Shown here in pieces: positions 20,048 through 37,348 of a stretch of 64,000 bases of DNA (position 1 is its first letter; every line of letters starts with the position of its first letter). The stretch covers positions 2,294,001-2,358,000 of the forward strand of contig NZ_JAMTCR010000002.1 of assembly GCF_024171945.1 (NCBI RefSeq). Direction: 5' to 3'. Below the pieces are notes generated by a model. It ran no database searches. It was not told the origin of the DNA and was given only the letters and a program-made list of their open reading frames with translations. The stretch is from Actinokineospora globicatena (GTDB lineage Bacteria > Actinomycetota > Actinomycetes > Mycobacteriales > Pseudonocardiaceae). The translations under genes were made by a program, and so were the position numbers.

Positions 20048-20060
20048 CCGTGGGTTCCTC

Positions 20061-23000
20061 TCAGTCCTCGTCGAGGTGGGTGCTGGCGCTGCGCGTGATG
20101 CGGGCGAGGAGGTCGGCCGCGGACATGGTGTCCTCCTCGCCCGTCTCCTGTGGACCTAGGCCGATCTCCTCGGCCAGGTGGGGGATGAGGTCGTCGAGCG
20201 TGGCGTACTTGAACACGGCGGTGGGCGGGATCGAGACCTGGAGCGCGGCGGTCAGCCGGAGGTGGAACTCCACGGCCATCAGCGAGTCCATGCCCATGCT
20301 GAAGAAGCCCTGGTGCCTGCCCAGCTCCGATCGTTCACCCAGGACGTCCCGCAGGATCAACTCGACCTGCTCGCCGAGGTACGCGACCTTGTCCTTCGCG
20401 GCGTTGATCTCGTCCCGCAGCGACGGCCCGTCGTTCGACTCCACCGGCTCGACGCCGAAGAAGCCGGGTGCGACACCGGTCGTCGTGCTGAGCTTGGTCC
20501 AGTCGGCGTTGAGCACGGCGGTGGTGCCGCTACCGGCCAGCGCACGGGCCAAGCGAGCACCTCGGTCGGGCGAGATCATCCGGAGCCCGGACTTCTCGTG
20601 CGCGGTCTCGTCGGCGGCCATGCCGATGCCCGACCACGGGCCCCACTGGATCGCGGTGCCGGGAAGTCCAGCCGCTCGACGGTGCGCCATCAGGCCTTCC
20701 AGGAAGGCGTTCGCGGCGGCGTAGGCGCCTGAGGCGAAGGTTGGCACGAACGTCGAGATGGAGGAGAACGCGATGAAGAAGTCCAGGTCTGCGGCCAACC
20801 TGTGCAGGTGCCAGGCGCCGTCCACCTTGGGGGCGAGCACCGCGTCGAACCGCTTGGCGTTCTGCTGGGCCAGGATCGCGTCGTCGAGCACTCCCGCCGC
20901 GTGGACGATCCCGTGCAGCGGGCCGTGGGTGCGCAGCAGATCAGCCACAGCTTCGGGGTCGCTGATGTCGGCGAGGTGGATGTGGACGGTGGCGAACCGC
21001 TCGACCTCGGCGATCTTCGTGCACTGTTCGGCTGTCGGCCTGCGGCGGCTGGTGAGCACAATCGTGCCCGCACCACCCTTGGCTAGCTCCTCGGCCGTCC
21101 GCAGGCCCAACGCACCGAGACCGCCGGTGATCAGGTACGTGCCGTCCCGCCTCAGCTCGACGGGGCTCGGTGGAGTCGTCGGAGCTAGCGCGGGCCTGTG
21201 GTGGATCCCGTTGCGGATGACGGTGTAGGGCGCGCCGGTGGGCAGGTCGACGTCATCGGTGTCGACGACCGTGAGGCGCAGTTCGGGGTGCTCGGCGGCG
21301 ATGGTGTGCACGAGTCCCCAGACGGCGGTGTGCGTCGGGTCGGTCGACTCGCCAGGGGTGAGGGCGTGTGCGTTCTTGGTGACCACATGGAGCCGTGGCG
21401 GCTTGGGACGGGCCGTGACCTCTTGGACCAGCTCCAGCAGCTCAGCTGCCAAGCGGTGCGTGTGCGCCACCGGATCGCCGGGGTTGGGCTCGGGCTCGTA
21501 GCGGACTGTCTCCACGTCGATCGGCGGTTGCGGTTCCGTGGGTTCCCAGGTGACCTGGTGCAGCCACTGCTCGTCTGATGTGGACTCAGCGGCGAACCAG
21601 TGCCGTTCGCGCTGGAACGAGTAGCTCGGCAACGAGACCCGCAGACGCGAATAGGGCTTGCCGTAACCGGCCCAGTCAATCGGATAGCCCCGCACGTACA
21701 GCTCGGCGAGTCCCTTGGGCAGGTCGTCGAAGGTCACGTCCCGGCGCGCGCTCGGCACCCACAGGTACTCGTCGCCAGGCAGCGCCGCTCGTCCGAGAGC
21801 GGACAGCACTGGCTGCGGCCCTACCTCGATGAACGCCCGTACCCCCAGATCGGCCAGCGCCTGCACACCGTCGGCGAACAGCACCGGCTCCAACGCCTGC
21901 CGCACCCAATACGCCGCGTCCGCGATCTCCTCCCCGACCACACGACCGGTCACAGTGGACACAATCGGGATGGTGGGCTTCGAGAAGGTGATGCCGCGCA
22001 GCACCTCGGTGAACGCATCGACGATCGGCAGCATCAACGGCGAGTGGAACGCGTGTGAGACCTGGAGTTCGCGTCCAGTAACACCGTGCGCAGCTAGCGT
22101 GTCGGCCGCCTGTCGAACCTGCGCGCCATCGCCGGAGATGACCACCTCCTGCGGTCCGTTCACCGCCGCCACGCCCACTAGCGGGTGCTCGGCGATGACC
22201 TGCTCAACCAGCGCCCGGTCGCCGCGCAGCGACACCATCGCACCGCCCGCGGGTAGGGCCTGCATCAGCCGGCCACGCGCCACGACCAGGCGCAAGGCGT
22301 CTTCCAGTGAGAACACGCCTGCCAGGCAAGCCGCCACCACCTCGCCGATGCTGTGGCCGAGCAAGGCGTCCGGCTGGACGCCACACGACTGCCACACTCT
22401 GGCCATGGCGTACTCGTAGACGAACAGCGCGGGCTGGGCGAACTCGGTGCGTGAGATCTCCTCCGCGCTGGACTCGTTGTTCAGCAAGGCGTTCAGGTCC
22501 AGGTCGACCAGCCGGTCACACTCGGCGAACGCAGTGAGGAAGGCGTGGTCGGTGACGCTCAACCGAGCGCCCATGCGCGGGTACTGCGCGCCCTGCCCGG
22601 TGAACAGGAACGCCACCTTGGGCGCCGGTTGCCCCGCGGGCACATACCCCGTGCGCACGGTCGTCGTCCGGTCCGCCAACTCGTCCAACGACTGTGCGAC
22701 GATCGCGGCCCGGTGCTCGAAGTCGCTGCGCGCGGTGTTCGCGGTGTGGCAGATGTCGTGGAAGTTGGCCGTGCTCGTGGCGGCGAACTCCGCCAGTCGA
22801 TCCAGCGACTCGCGCAGGGCGGGCTCGGAGGCCGCTGAGACCGTCACGACGTCGGCCAGTCGGTCGCTGAGCATCACGGGTGGCTGCTGTCGCTGCTGTT
22901 CCGGGGCGTTGGCCAGCACGATGTGGCAGTTCGAGCCGCTGAAGCCGAACGAGCTGATCCCGGCCACGCGGCGGCCCTCGGGCCACGGCTCGGCGGCGGT

Positions 23001-24253
23001 CGGCACGTGCAACGGCAGCGACCAGTCCACGAAGGTGCTCGGTTCGGCGAAGTGCAGGTTCGGCGGGATGGTGCCGTGCCGGACCGACAGCACCGCCTTG
23101 ATCACGCCCGCGATGCCCGCCGCCGACTCCAGGTGGCCCACGTTCGACTTCACCGCGCCCAGCACTAGCGGCCGGTCTCGCTCGCCGAACACCGCGCCAA
23201 GAGCGGCAGCCTCGATGGGGTCGCCGAGAGCGGTGCCGGTGCCGTGGGTCTCTACATAACCGACCTCGGTAGGGGACACGCCAGCGTCGCGCAGGGCCTC
23301 CCGGATCACGGCCTGCTGCGACGGTCCGTGCGGCACGGTCAGTCCGCTGCGCTTGCCGTCCTGGTTGGTAGCGCTACCTAGCACTACCGCGAGGATGTCG
23401 TCACCGTCGCGTTGAGCGTCTGACAGCCTCTTGAGCACGACCATGCCGCAGCCCTCGGCGCGCACGTAGCCGTTCGCGGCTGCCGAGAACGGCTTGCACC
23501 GGCCGTCCGGGGCCATCATCCGTGCCTTGGAGAGGCTGATGGTCTCGTGCGGGGTCAGGATCTGGTTGACGCCACCGGCCACCGCGACATCACACGCGCC
23601 TGTGCGCAGGTCACGCGCGGCGAGGTGCAGGGCGACCGACGACGACGAGCACGCTGTGTCGACCGACAGCGAGGGTCCGTTGAGACCCAGGAAGTACGAC
23701 AGACGACCACTCGCGGTGCTGGTAGTGCTACCCGAGCTGAAGTAGCCGTCGATGCTGTCTTCGCCGTGGAGGACTATCGCCTCGCGGTAGTCGACGTTGC
23801 TGATCCCGACATAGACACCCGTGCGGCTGGGCAGGTCTCTTACCGGCATCCCAGCGTGCTCGAAGGCCTGCCAGGTGACCTCTAGCAGCATCCGCTGCTG
23901 TGGGTCGATGCTGGCGGCCTCCCGCGCGGAGATGCCGAACGCTGTCGCGTCGAAGCCCGCCGGGTTGGGCACGAACCCGCCGTACCGGGTGGTCATCCGG
24001 CCGGGTCGGTCGGGATCGGGGTCGTAGTAGGCGTCGACGTCCCACCGGTCCGGCGGCACCTCGGTGATCGCGTCGTGACCCTCGGACAGAAGCCGCCAGA
24101 ACTCGTCCGGGCCGTCCGCGCCCGGGAACCGGCAGCCGATCCCGACCACCGCGATCGGCTCCGGCGCCAGCACCTTGGCGAGGGAGAGTTCGGACTCCAG
24201 GTGCTCGATCCGGGCCAGTGCCTTGCGCAGCAGCGCGCCGTAGCCGGGGTTGC

Positions 24254-24257
<4 letters not shown>
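20061..24257 (-). CDS. type I PKS module: KS-AT-KR-ACP
   Basis: 1398 residues. N-terminal docking helix (LLRKALARIEHLESELSLAK); KS ~34-455 with TACSSSSV, THGTGT and NVGH; AT ~547-880 with GHSIGE and HAFH (malonyl-type); the structural and catalytic KR ~890-1215 with TGGLGALG, LDD (B-type, D-hydroxy) and the active Tyr in SGAYAAANAF; ACP with Ser ~1323 (GMDSL). No DH or ER, so a beta-hydroxyl should remain unless processed later; it could be the site of carbamoylation. The start ATG overlaps the stop of the loading protein by four bases, so it takes the chain from that protein. Confidence 0.94.
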
Positions 24258-31201
<6,944 letters not shown>

Positions 31202-31625
31202 CTGCGAGCCCCCAACGAGCATGCGTCGACGCCTGCGGTGTTCACCGGCGTGACTACTGGTCCGACAACAGCGAGCGGGCAATAGGGGTGGCTCGTCCAA
31301 CGCGGCGAACAACGGCCCCGGCTTTCGACTATACCCAGTGCCGCCGCGAGTTCTACTCCCTCGCGAGTGGAATCGGGAGAATCCGCGTTCGAGGGCTGCC
31401 ACACCGGCGCCCCGTTGGGGTAGTGTCGGTCGAGGGCCCCGGATGGGGCCCGTTGTTCGGCGCGGGGAGGATCGTGCACAGTGGACTCCACCGACAAATC
31501 CGGTAATACCCGGAGCGGGTTCCGCCTCGGTGTCGGCGTGCCGTCGTCTTGTGCGTGACCACCGGTCCGAACTCACCTGATTTCCCGCCCGGCGCGGGCG
31601 GTGCGGCGAGGGGGTTGAATCGGCA
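31202..31625. promoter_or_regulatory. divergent promoter region of the biosynthetic cluster
   Basis: 424 bp between the PKS starter gene (minus) and the aminomalonyl cassette (plus); no gene is seen. On the minus strand a good -10, TATAGT, lies at 31333-31328, about 120 nt before the PKS start, with only a poor -35 candidate. For the plus-strand gene, a GAGGGGG lies about 12 nt before the GTG at 31626. No cluster regulator gene is in the window, so control probably comes from outside. Confidence 0.4.
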
Positions 31626-32510
31626 GTGTCCAGTGTTCACACCGTGGGTGTGGTCGGGGCTGGGGTAATGGGTCGGGGCGTCACCATCGCCCTGCGCCAG
31701 GCCGGGTTCCCGGTCATTCTCATCGACCGCGACAGCGAAATACTGGACGGCGTACGGCGCGCGATCGCCCACGACGTCCGGCTCTACGCGCTGCTGGCGC
31801 CCGAGTCGGCGATCACCGCCGCCGAGGTCGCCGACGGCACGGTGTTCAGCACCGACCTGGCCGACCTCAACGGGGTCGACCTGGTGGTGGAGAACGTGAC
31901 CGAGCGGTTCGCGGTCAAGGAACCGGTCTACCGGCGGCTCGGCGAGCTGCTCGCCCCCGGTACCCCGATCGGGGTGAACACGTCGGCCATCCCGATCACC
32001 CGGCTCGGCGGGCTCACCGGTCGGCCCGAGGACGTCGTGGGCACGCACTTCATGAACCCGGTGCCGCTCAAGCCGACCGTTGAGGTCATCCGGGGTCGGC
32101 GCACGTCCGAGGAGACGCTGGCGCGGATGCGGGAGTTCATCGCGGCGCTGGGCAAGAAGAGCGTGGTGGTCAACGACTCGCCGGGCTTCGTCACCAACCG
32201 GGTGATGATGCTGACGGTCAACGAGGCGGTGTTCCTGCTGCACGAGGGCGTGGGCACCGCGGCCGACATCGACCGGCTCTTCGTCGAGTGCTTCGGGCAC
32301 ACCATGGGGCCGCTGGAGACCGCCGACCTGATCGGCCTGGACACCGTGCTGCTGTCCATCGAGGTGCTCCACGACGAGTTCAAGGACAGCAAGTACCGGC
32401 CGTGCCCGCTGCTGACCAGCATGGTCGACGCGGGGCTGCACGGCCGCAAGAGCGGGCAGGGGTTCTTCGACTACGGGTCCGGCGCGAGCGGGCCGGGGAG
32501 GGCGGGCTAG
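31626..32510 (+). CDS. 3-hydroxyacyl-CoA dehydrogenase family protein (aminomalonyl-ACP route)
   Basis: 294 residues from a GTG. N-terminal Rossmann fold GVVGAGVMGRGVTIALRQAG with Asp after beta-2 (LIDRD), so NAD is likely. The family NxSxxP-type active segment is VNTSAIPITRLG, followed by THFMNPVPLKPTVEVI and a C-terminal dimer domain ending GRKSGQGFFDYG. In zwittermicin and guadinomine type pathways this enzyme oxidises the ACP-bound hydroxymethyl (seryl) group on the way to aminomalonyl-ACP. First gene of a plus-strand operon whose next gene starts immediately after its stop (TAGATG). Confidence 0.88.
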   Translation: MSSVHTVGVVGAGVMGRGVTIALRQAGFPVILIDRDSEILDGVRRAIAHDVRLYALLAPESAITAAEVADGTVFSTDLADLNGVDLVVENVTERFAVKEPVYRRLGELLAPGTPIGVNTSAIPITRLGGLTGRPEDVVGTHFMNPVPLKPTVEVIRGRRTSEETLARMREFIAALGKKSVVVNDSPGFVTNRVMMLTVNEAVFLLHEGVGTAADIDRLFVECFGHTMGPLETADLIGLDTVLLSIEVLHDEFKDSKYRPCPLLTSMVDAGLHGRKSGQGFFDYGSGASGPGRAG

Positions 32511-32756
32511 ATGGGTGCCGAGGGCAAGGCGAGGATCCGGGAGTTCATCCTGGACAACATCACCGAGACCGAACTCGCCGATGACGACGACATCTTCGAG
32601 CGCGGCCTGGTCCGGTCGATGTTCGTGATGCAGTTGGTGGTGTTCGTCGAGCAGGAGTTCGGCGTCCAGGTCACCGGGGACGACCTGCGCTTCGAGCATT
32701 TCCGCAGTGTCGACCGGGTCGACGAGTTGGTCGCCCGCAAACTCGCCGCGGTGTGA
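32511..32756 (+). CDS. discrete acyl carrier protein for aminomalonyl
   Basis: 81 residues, acidic and helical, with the phosphopantetheine Ser36 in GLVRSMFVMQLV; the usual DSL is RSM here, as in the relaxed motifs of extender-unit ACPs. Closest in type to the stand-alone ACPs of methoxy-, hydroxy- and aminomalonyl-ACP cassettes. It abuts the dehydrogenase stop and its own stop overlaps the start of the ligase. It should carry serine through oxidation to aminomalonate and deliver it to an AT. Confidence 0.88.
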   Translation: MGAEGKARIREFILDNITETELADDDDIFERGLVRSMFVMQLVVFVEQEFGVQVTGDDLRFEHFRSVDRVDELVARKLAAV

Positions 32757-33958
32757 TGCGCGCGGTGCGGGTGGCGCTGGCCGATCCCGTTCCCGACGGG
32801 TTGGCCGGTGAACTGGCGAAACGGCTGTTCTTCGTCTCCAGTGCGATTGCCGAGTTCGACCTGGTGGCCGCCGGTGGCGTTATCACCGGTGTCGACCTGG
32901 TCCTTTCCGGCGACGAGTCGGAATCAGCCATCGCGGCGAAAATCGGGAAAGTCGTGACGGCCGAGGTGCTCACCCAGCGCGCGTTGCCGCCCCGGCAGGT
33001 GTGGCGTTCGGCGATATCGGTCGAGTCGTTCACCGACCCGTTCCCGCTGTTGTTGGCGGCCGACTCGGCGTTCGTCGCCGGGGAGGGGCAGGTCGGGTTC
33101 GGCGAGCCGGTGCTGTCGCTTGTGGACTACCTGGACGAGCGGCTGCGGTCGATCGCGTTGGCGCTGCCCCGGTCCAGGGAGTTCCGGTACCCGACGCTGC
33201 TGCCGACCAGCGTGCTCGACCGGTTCGGCTACTTCGGGTCGTTCCCGCAGTTCGCGATGTTCGTGACCCGGCTGCACAACGACATCGACGTCTACAACGG
33301 ATTCGTCGACCGCTACCGCGCCGCGGGGCGGCTGCCCGACGACCTGTTCGACCAGTGCGGCGACAAGGAGTACTGCCTGCCGCCGACGATGTGCTACCAC
33401 ACCTACCACCAGTACACCGGCCGCCGGTTGGCCGACGAGATGGTGGTGACCGCGCGCGGCAAGTCCTTCCGGTACGAGTCGCGCTACCACACCAGCATGG
33501 AACGCCTGTGGGACTTCACCATCCGCGAGATCGTGTTCCTCGGCGGCGAGTCGTTCGCCACCGAGTGCCGCGATTCCGTGATGGCCCAGGCGTACGCGCT
33601 GCTGGAGGAGTTGGGGCTCGCGGGGCACTGCGAGGTCGCCAACGACCCGTTCTTCGGCAACCCCGACACCGCGGGCAAGATCCTGTCGCAGCGCATGCTG
33701 GAGCTGAAGTTCGAGCTGCGGGTGCCGGTCGCCGAGGACCGCACCATCGCCGTCGGCTCGTTCAACCTGCACGGCCAGTTCTTCGGTGAGTCCTTCGACA
33801 TCACCGGGTCCGACGCCGCACCGGTGGCCAGCGGCTGCGTCGGCTTCGGCCTGGAACGCCTCGCCTACGCCTTCCTCTGCCAGCACGGCACCGATCCCGC
33901 CGGTTGGCCGACCTCCGTCACCGACCGGATTGGGGACCCAGGTGCCGCACGACCCTGA
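32756..33958 (+). CDS. class II aaRS-like amino acid:[carrier protein] ligase
   Basis: 400 residues; the ATG shares one base with the ACP stop (TGATG; a GTG at 32753 is an alternative). It has seryl-tRNA-synthetase-type catalytic motifs without a tRNA-binding arm: motif 2-like GKSFRYESRYHTSMERLWDF and motif 3 GFGLERLAYAFL (residues 363-374). Cys201 and Cys207 in DQCGDKEYCLPPTMCYHTYH resemble the zinc-binding set of archaeal-type SerRS and the Bll0957-like amino acid:carrier-protein ligases. Expected reaction: ATP-dependent activation of an amino acid, presumably serine, and transfer to the adjacent ACP. Confidence 0.85.
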   Translation: MRAVRVALADPVPDGLAGELAKRLFFVSSAIAEFDLVAAGGVITGVDLVLSGDESESAIAAKIGKVVTAEVLTQRALPPRQVWRSAISVESFTDPFPLLLAADSAFVAGEGQVGFGEPVLSLVDYLDERLRSIALALPRSREFRYPTLLPTSVLDRFGYFGSFPQFAMFVTRLHNDIDVYNGFVDRYRAAGRLPDDLFDQCGDKEYCLPPTMCYHTYHQYTGRRLADEMVVTARGKSFRYESRYHTSMERLWDFTIREIVFLGGESFATECRDSVMAQAYALLEELGLAGHCEVANDPFFGNPDTAGKILSQRMLELKFELRVPVAEDRTIAVGSFNLHGQFFGESFDITGSDAAPVASGCVGFGLERLAYAFLCQHGTDPAGWPTSVTDRIGDPGAARP

Positions 33959-35051
33959 CGCCTTCGCCCGCTTCACCGACGAGCGGCTCATCCCGAACGC
34001 GGGCGCCTGGGACCAGGCCGAGCACCTCGACGACGAGATCGTCAAGGACCTGGCGGCCGCGCGCTGGCTGGTCCCCACGCTGCCCTCGGCCGCGGGCGGC
34101 ACCGGGATGGACGTCGAGACCTACGGCCTGCTCAGCGAGGAGTTGGGCCGGGGCTGCGGGTCGGTCCGCAACCTGGTCGCCGTGCAGGGCATGGTCGCGC
34201 ACGCCATCCTCCGCTGGGGCAGCAAGGACCTGGCCGACCGGTGGGCACCCGCGATCGGCACCGGGACGACCATCGGTGCCTTCGCGCTGACCGAGCCCGA
34301 CGTCGGCAGCGACGCCCGCAACGGCACCACCACGGCCCGCGCGGTCCCGGGCGGGTACGAGATCACCGGCCGCAAGAAGTGGATCAGCTTCGCCCAGCGC
34401 GCGGGCGTGTTCCTGGTGTTCGCCCAACTTGACGGTGACCCGGCCGCGTTCGTGGTGGAGCGGGACACACCCGGGCTGACGGTGTCGCCCATCAGCGGGC
34501 TGCTCGGTCTGCGGGCGTCGGAACTGGGTGAGGTGGTTCTAGACGCGGTTGAGGTGCCCTCGTCGAACCTGCTCAGCCACGGTCGACTGACCTTCGACCT
34601 CGTCGCCACGTCCTCTTTGGACTATGGCCGCTTCAGCACCGCTTGTGGCTGTGTCGGTCTGGCCCAGGCTTGCCTCACTGCCAGCCTGGACTACGCGCGC
34701 GATCGGGTTCAGTTCGGCGTTCCGTTGGCCGAGCACCAGTTGGTCCGCCGAGCACTGACCGAGATGATCACCTCGGTCGAGGCCGCCCGGCTGCTGTGCC
34801 GCCAGGCGGGCACCATGCGCGCCACCTCGCACCGCGACGCCATCCGGCAAACGCTGATCGCCAAGTACGCCGCGTCCCGCACCGCGTTCGACGTCGCCAC
34901 CAACGCGGTGCAACTCCACGGCGCCAACGGCATCGGCTCGGGCTTCCCGGTCCAACGCCACCTCCGCGACGCCAAGATCCAGGAGATCATCGAGGGCACC
35001 ACCCAGATCCAACAACTCCAGATCGCCGACCTCACCCTGGCCCGCCACTAG
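33942..35051 (+). CDS. acyl-CoA dehydrogenase (aminomalonyl-ACP route)
   Basis: 369 residues from a GTG at 33942, overlapping the ligase gene by 17 bp with GGGG just upstream. Flavin-binding motifs are GAFALTEPDVGSDARN and the ITGRKKWISFAQRAG strand, and the C-terminus has LHGANGIGSGFPVQRHLRDAK and IIEGTTQIQQL, all typical of FAD acyl-CoA dehydrogenases. In the zwittermicin-type route the ZmaI-like dehydrogenase works with the ZmaG-like enzyme on the ACP-bound amino acid. Last gene of the four-gene cassette; a 318-bp gene-free convergent region follows. Confidence 0.9.
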   Translation: MPHDPDAFARFTDERLIPNAGAWDQAEHLDDEIVKDLAAARWLVPTLPSAAGGTGMDVETYGLLSEELGRGCGSVRNLVAVQGMVAHAILRWGSKDLADRWAPAIGTGTTIGAFALTEPDVGSDARNGTTTARAVPGGYEITGRKKWISFAQRAGVFLVFAQLDGDPAAFVVERDTPGLTVSPISGLLGLRASELGEVVLDAVEVPSSNLLSHGRLTFDLVATSSLDYGRFSTACGCVGLAQACLTASLDYARDRVQFGVPLAEHQLVRRALTEMITSVEAARLLCRQAGTMRATSHRDAIRQTLIAKYAASRTAFDVATNAVQLHGANGIGSGFPVQRHLRDAKIQEIIEGTTQIQQLQIADLTLARH

Positions 35052-35368
35052 CCAGCCCGCCCGACGTCCCCCGTTCGGGTCGACTTCTCCGGCGTCAGAC
35101 CCGGCGACCACGGCATCCGCCTGGTGACCACGGCATCCGTCTGTCCACAACCCCCCGAGTTGTCCACAGGCAACGCCACACCCTTCGCCGCGGGTGGGGG
35201 TGCCGGTAGACTGGACCAGGGGACGCCCCCCGGAGAGGGTGGGGGCTGGGGTCCGGCCGGTGGCGGTGATCTTGCCGGGGCGAGGCGCGGTTTTGCGGGG
35301 CTCCGGGCGACTTCAGCGGGGACTTCGGGGACGGTTGTGGCCTTGCGGTCGATGCGCGGGCCGCGGGT
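35052..35368. other. 317-bp convergent intergenic region
   Basis: Between the dehydrogenase stop and the stop of the minus-strand epimerase. It contains a short direct repeat (GACCACGGCATCCG at 35106-35119 and 35126-35139), the second twin DnaA-box element (35141-35168) and a G-rich tract. I see no gene and no clean intrinsic terminator. Confidence 0.65.
35141..35168 (+). repeat. paired DnaA-box-like sites, copy 2
   Basis: CTGTCCACA at 35141-35149 and perfect TTGTCCACA at 35160-35168, in direct orientation with the same 19-bp period as the copies at 3743 and 52873. It lies 90 bp after the acyl-CoA dehydrogenase stop, in a convergent intergenic region. Confidence 0.7.
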
Positions 35369-36322
35369 CTAGGTGCTTGAACGTCGGGCTCGGACGAGGT
35401 CGGTCGCGGCGGCGGACCAGGTGGGGTGCTCGAAGGTGAAGCCCGCGTCGACCAGGTGGCCGGGGATCACGCGGCGGCTCTTGAGGAGCAGTTCGGTGTC
35501 CGAGCGCAGGGCGAAGGCGCCGATCTCGGCCATCCACTTGGTCGCGGGTAGGCCCAACGGCATACCCCAGGTGCGGCGCAAGGTCCGCATGAAGTCGCGC
35601 TGGGGTTGGGGATCCGGCGCGGCGAGGTTCACCGGACCGTCCAAACTGGACTCTGTGAGCAGGAACTGAACGGCGCGCAGGAAGTCCTGGCCGTGGATCC
35701 AGGACACGTACTGCCGTCCGCCGCCCACCGGCCCGCCCAGGCCGACCCGCGCCATCCAGGACAGGACGTCGAAAACGCTGCCCCGGTCCGGGCTCATCAC
35801 CATCGCGGTCCGGAGAGCGACCTTGCGGGTGTCGGGCGTCGCCGCCTCCTGCTGCGCGAGTTCCCACTGCTTGGCGATCTCGACGCTGAACGCCCAGTAC
35901 CCCGGTACATCGGGTTCCGCACCGCCGATGATCCCCGACTCGTCGTTGGGCGCGTCGTAGCGGTGGGCGTAGATCGTCGCCGTGCTCATCTGCAGCCACA
36001 CCCGGGGCGGCGCGGACGCGGCCGCGATCGCCGAGCCGACCACGCGCGCGGAGTCCACACGGGACTCCATCATCTCGCGCAGGTTCTCGTCGGTGTAGCG
36101 GCAACTGACGCTGCGCCCGGCGAGGTTGATCACCGCGTCGGCGCCGTCGACCTCGCTGGCCCACGCGTCCAGGGTGCGCCCGTCCCACCGCGCGGAACGA
36201 ACACCGCCGCCGACGTCGACCGCCCGTCTGCTCAGCACGACCACGTCGTGCCCGGCCGCCGCGAGCGCGCGGCTCAGGAATCCCCCGACATTCCCGGTTC
36301 CCCCGGGCACCACGACCTTCAT
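35369..36322 (-). CDS. TIGR01777-type epimerase (SDR39U1/YfcH-like)
   Basis: 317 residues. N-terminal Rossmann loop PGGTGNVGGFLSRAL, VINLAGRSVSCRYT, STATIYAHRYD, the YWAFSVEIAKQWE segment (active Tyr in the extended-SDR position, with Lys seven residues on) and the C-terminal DUF1731-like LPATKWMAEIGAFALRSD...SRRVIPGHLVDAGFTFEHPTW. Family members are NAD(P)-binding but their substrates are mostly unknown. It starts 31 bp after queD on the same strand, so it may be cotranscribed with queCED; a functional link to 7-deazaguanine is not established and it may be an ordinary neighbour. Confidence 0.87.
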   Translation of the reverse strand: MKVVVPGGTGNVGGFLSRALAAAGHDVVVLSRRAVDVGGGVRSARWDGRTLDAWASEVDGADAVINLAGRSVSCRYTDENLREMMESRVDSARVVGSAIAAASAPPRVWLQMSTATIYAHRYDAPNDESGIIGGAEPDVPGYWAFSVEIAKQWELAQQEAATPDTRKVALRTAMVMSPDRGSVFDVLSWMARVGLGGPVGGGRQYVSWIHGQDFLRAVQFLLTESSLDGPVNLAAPDPQPQRDFMRTLRRTWGMPLGLPATKWMAEIGAFALRSDTELLLKSRRVIPGHLVDAGFTFEHPTWSAAATDLVRARRSST

Positions 36323-36353
36323 GAGTCAGGCTACCGCCGGACCCGGGGGTGGG

Positions 36354-36710
36354 TCAGTGTGAGCCGCGATAAGTGCAGCCGGAGGTGCAGGTCTCCCGCA
36401 CGGTGATCGCCGACAGCGGCAGCGCGCCGCTCAGCCGCCCCCACAACCACTCCGCCAGCACCTCGCTGGTCGGGTTCTCCAAACCGGGGATCTCGTTGAG
36501 GTAGTAGTGGTCCAACTCGGCGATCACCGGCTTCACCGCGGCCTTGAGGTCGCCGAAGTCCATCACCCAACCCGCGACCGGGTCCAGCGGCCCGGACACC
36601 GCGACCACCACGCGGTACGAGTGCCCGTGCAGGCGCGCGCACTTGTGCCCCTCCGGGACGTTGGGCAACCGGTGCGCCGCCTCGAAGGTGAACTCGCGGA
36701 AGATCTCCAT
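36354..36710 (-). CDS. queD: 6-carboxy-5,6,7,8-tetrahydropterin synthase QueD
   Basis: 118 residues, the usual length. It converts 7,8-dihydroneopterin triphosphate to CPH4. N-terminal [10 protein letters not shown] gives one zinc His, and [11 protein letters not shown] has the catalytic Cys (CxxxHGH) and the other two zinc ligands. [18 protein letters not shown] and the C-terminal ETCTSGCTY are also typical of bacterial QueD. The start ATG overlaps the queE stop by one base (TGATG). GTP cyclohydrolase (FolE), needed upstream, is not in the window and may come from the folate pathway. Confidence 0.95.
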   Translation of the reverse strand: MEIFREFTFEAAHRLPNVPEGHKCARLHGHSYRVVVAVSGPLDPVAGWVMDFGDLKAAVKPVIAELDHYYLNEIPGLENPTSEVLAEWLWGRLSGALPLSAITVRETCTSGCTYRGSH

Positions 36711-37348
36711 CAGGCTATTCCCAGGTACTTGTGGGTCTGCAGGCTCAGGTGCCACTGCGGGTGGCGCAGGCAGTACTCGACGGTGGCGCGGGTGTTGGCC
36801 TCGACGTCCGGGCCGTCCATCGGCTGGAGTAGGAAGTGCGTGAAGTCCAGGTGCTCGAAGCGCTCCGGCAGCGCGTCGGGCTGCGGGTAGACCAGCTTCA
36901 GGTCGTCGCCGCTGGTCAGCACGACCTCGGCGGTGGCCTTCGGCGACACGCACACCCAGTCGAGCCCGGGCGGCGCCGGACGGGTCCCGTTGGTCTCGAC
37001 CGCGACCTCGAAGCCCGCGTCGTGCAGCGCGTCGACCGCGGCCTTGTCCAGCTGCAGCAGCGGTTCCCCGCCGGTGCAGACGACGTAGGGCTTGCTGCGC
37101 GGGTGCGCGGCGCCCTCCCACGCGGCGGAGACGGCGGCGGCCAAGTCCGCGGCGGTGGCGAACTTGCCGCCCCCGGGGCCGTCGGTGCCGATGAAGTCGG
37201 TGTCGCAGAACGTGCAGATGGCGCGGTGGCGGTCCTTCTCGCGGCCGGTCCAAAGGTTGCAGAGGCTGAACCGGCAGAACACCGACGGCCTGCCCGCGTG
37301 GGTTCCCTCGCCCTGCAGGGTGTAGAAGATCTCCTTGACCTTGTACAT
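36710..37348 (-). CDS. queE: 7-carboxy-7-deazaguanine synthase QueE (radical SAM)
   Basis: 212 residues. Radical-SAM enzyme that ring-contracts CPH4 to 7-carboxy-7-deazaguanine. The cluster motif is the CX14CX2C variant of proteobacterial-type QueE: Cys in SLCNLW, then [15 protein letters not shown]. The N-terminus is [20 protein letters not shown] and [10 protein letters not shown] is the GGE motif. The start overlaps the queC stop by one base. A CX14CX2C QueE may indicate transfer from outside the actinobacteria, where toyocamycin-type enzymes are common (inference). Confidence 0.95.
   Translation of the reverse strand: MYKVKEIFYTLQGEGTHAGRPSVFCRFSLCNLWTGREKDRHRAICTFCDTDFIGTDGPGGGKFATAADLAAAVSAAWEGAAHPRSKPYVVCTGGEPLLQLDKAAVDALHDAGFEVAVETNGTRPAPPGLDWVCVSPKATAEVVLTSGDDLKLVYPQPDALPERFEHLDFTHFLLQPMDGPDVEANTRATVEYCLRHPQWHLSLQTHKYLGIA

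Noticed and set aside
31202..31576. Possible 124-codon N-terminal extension of the starter PKS protein
   Set aside because: The extension is Arg/Thr-rich, lacks an RBS, and contains the likely -10 TATAGT; the A domain begins normally after ATG 31201.
35205..35368. TAGACT at 35207-35212 as a promoter for a plus-strand small gene
   Set aside because: The downstream frame is very G-rich, has no RBS, and runs into the convergent epimerase gene.
35369..36322. Epimerase as a required enzyme of the 7-deazaguanine pathway
   Set aside because: No known step needs it. The only link is strand and a 31-bp spacing, and this family is a common chromosomal gene.
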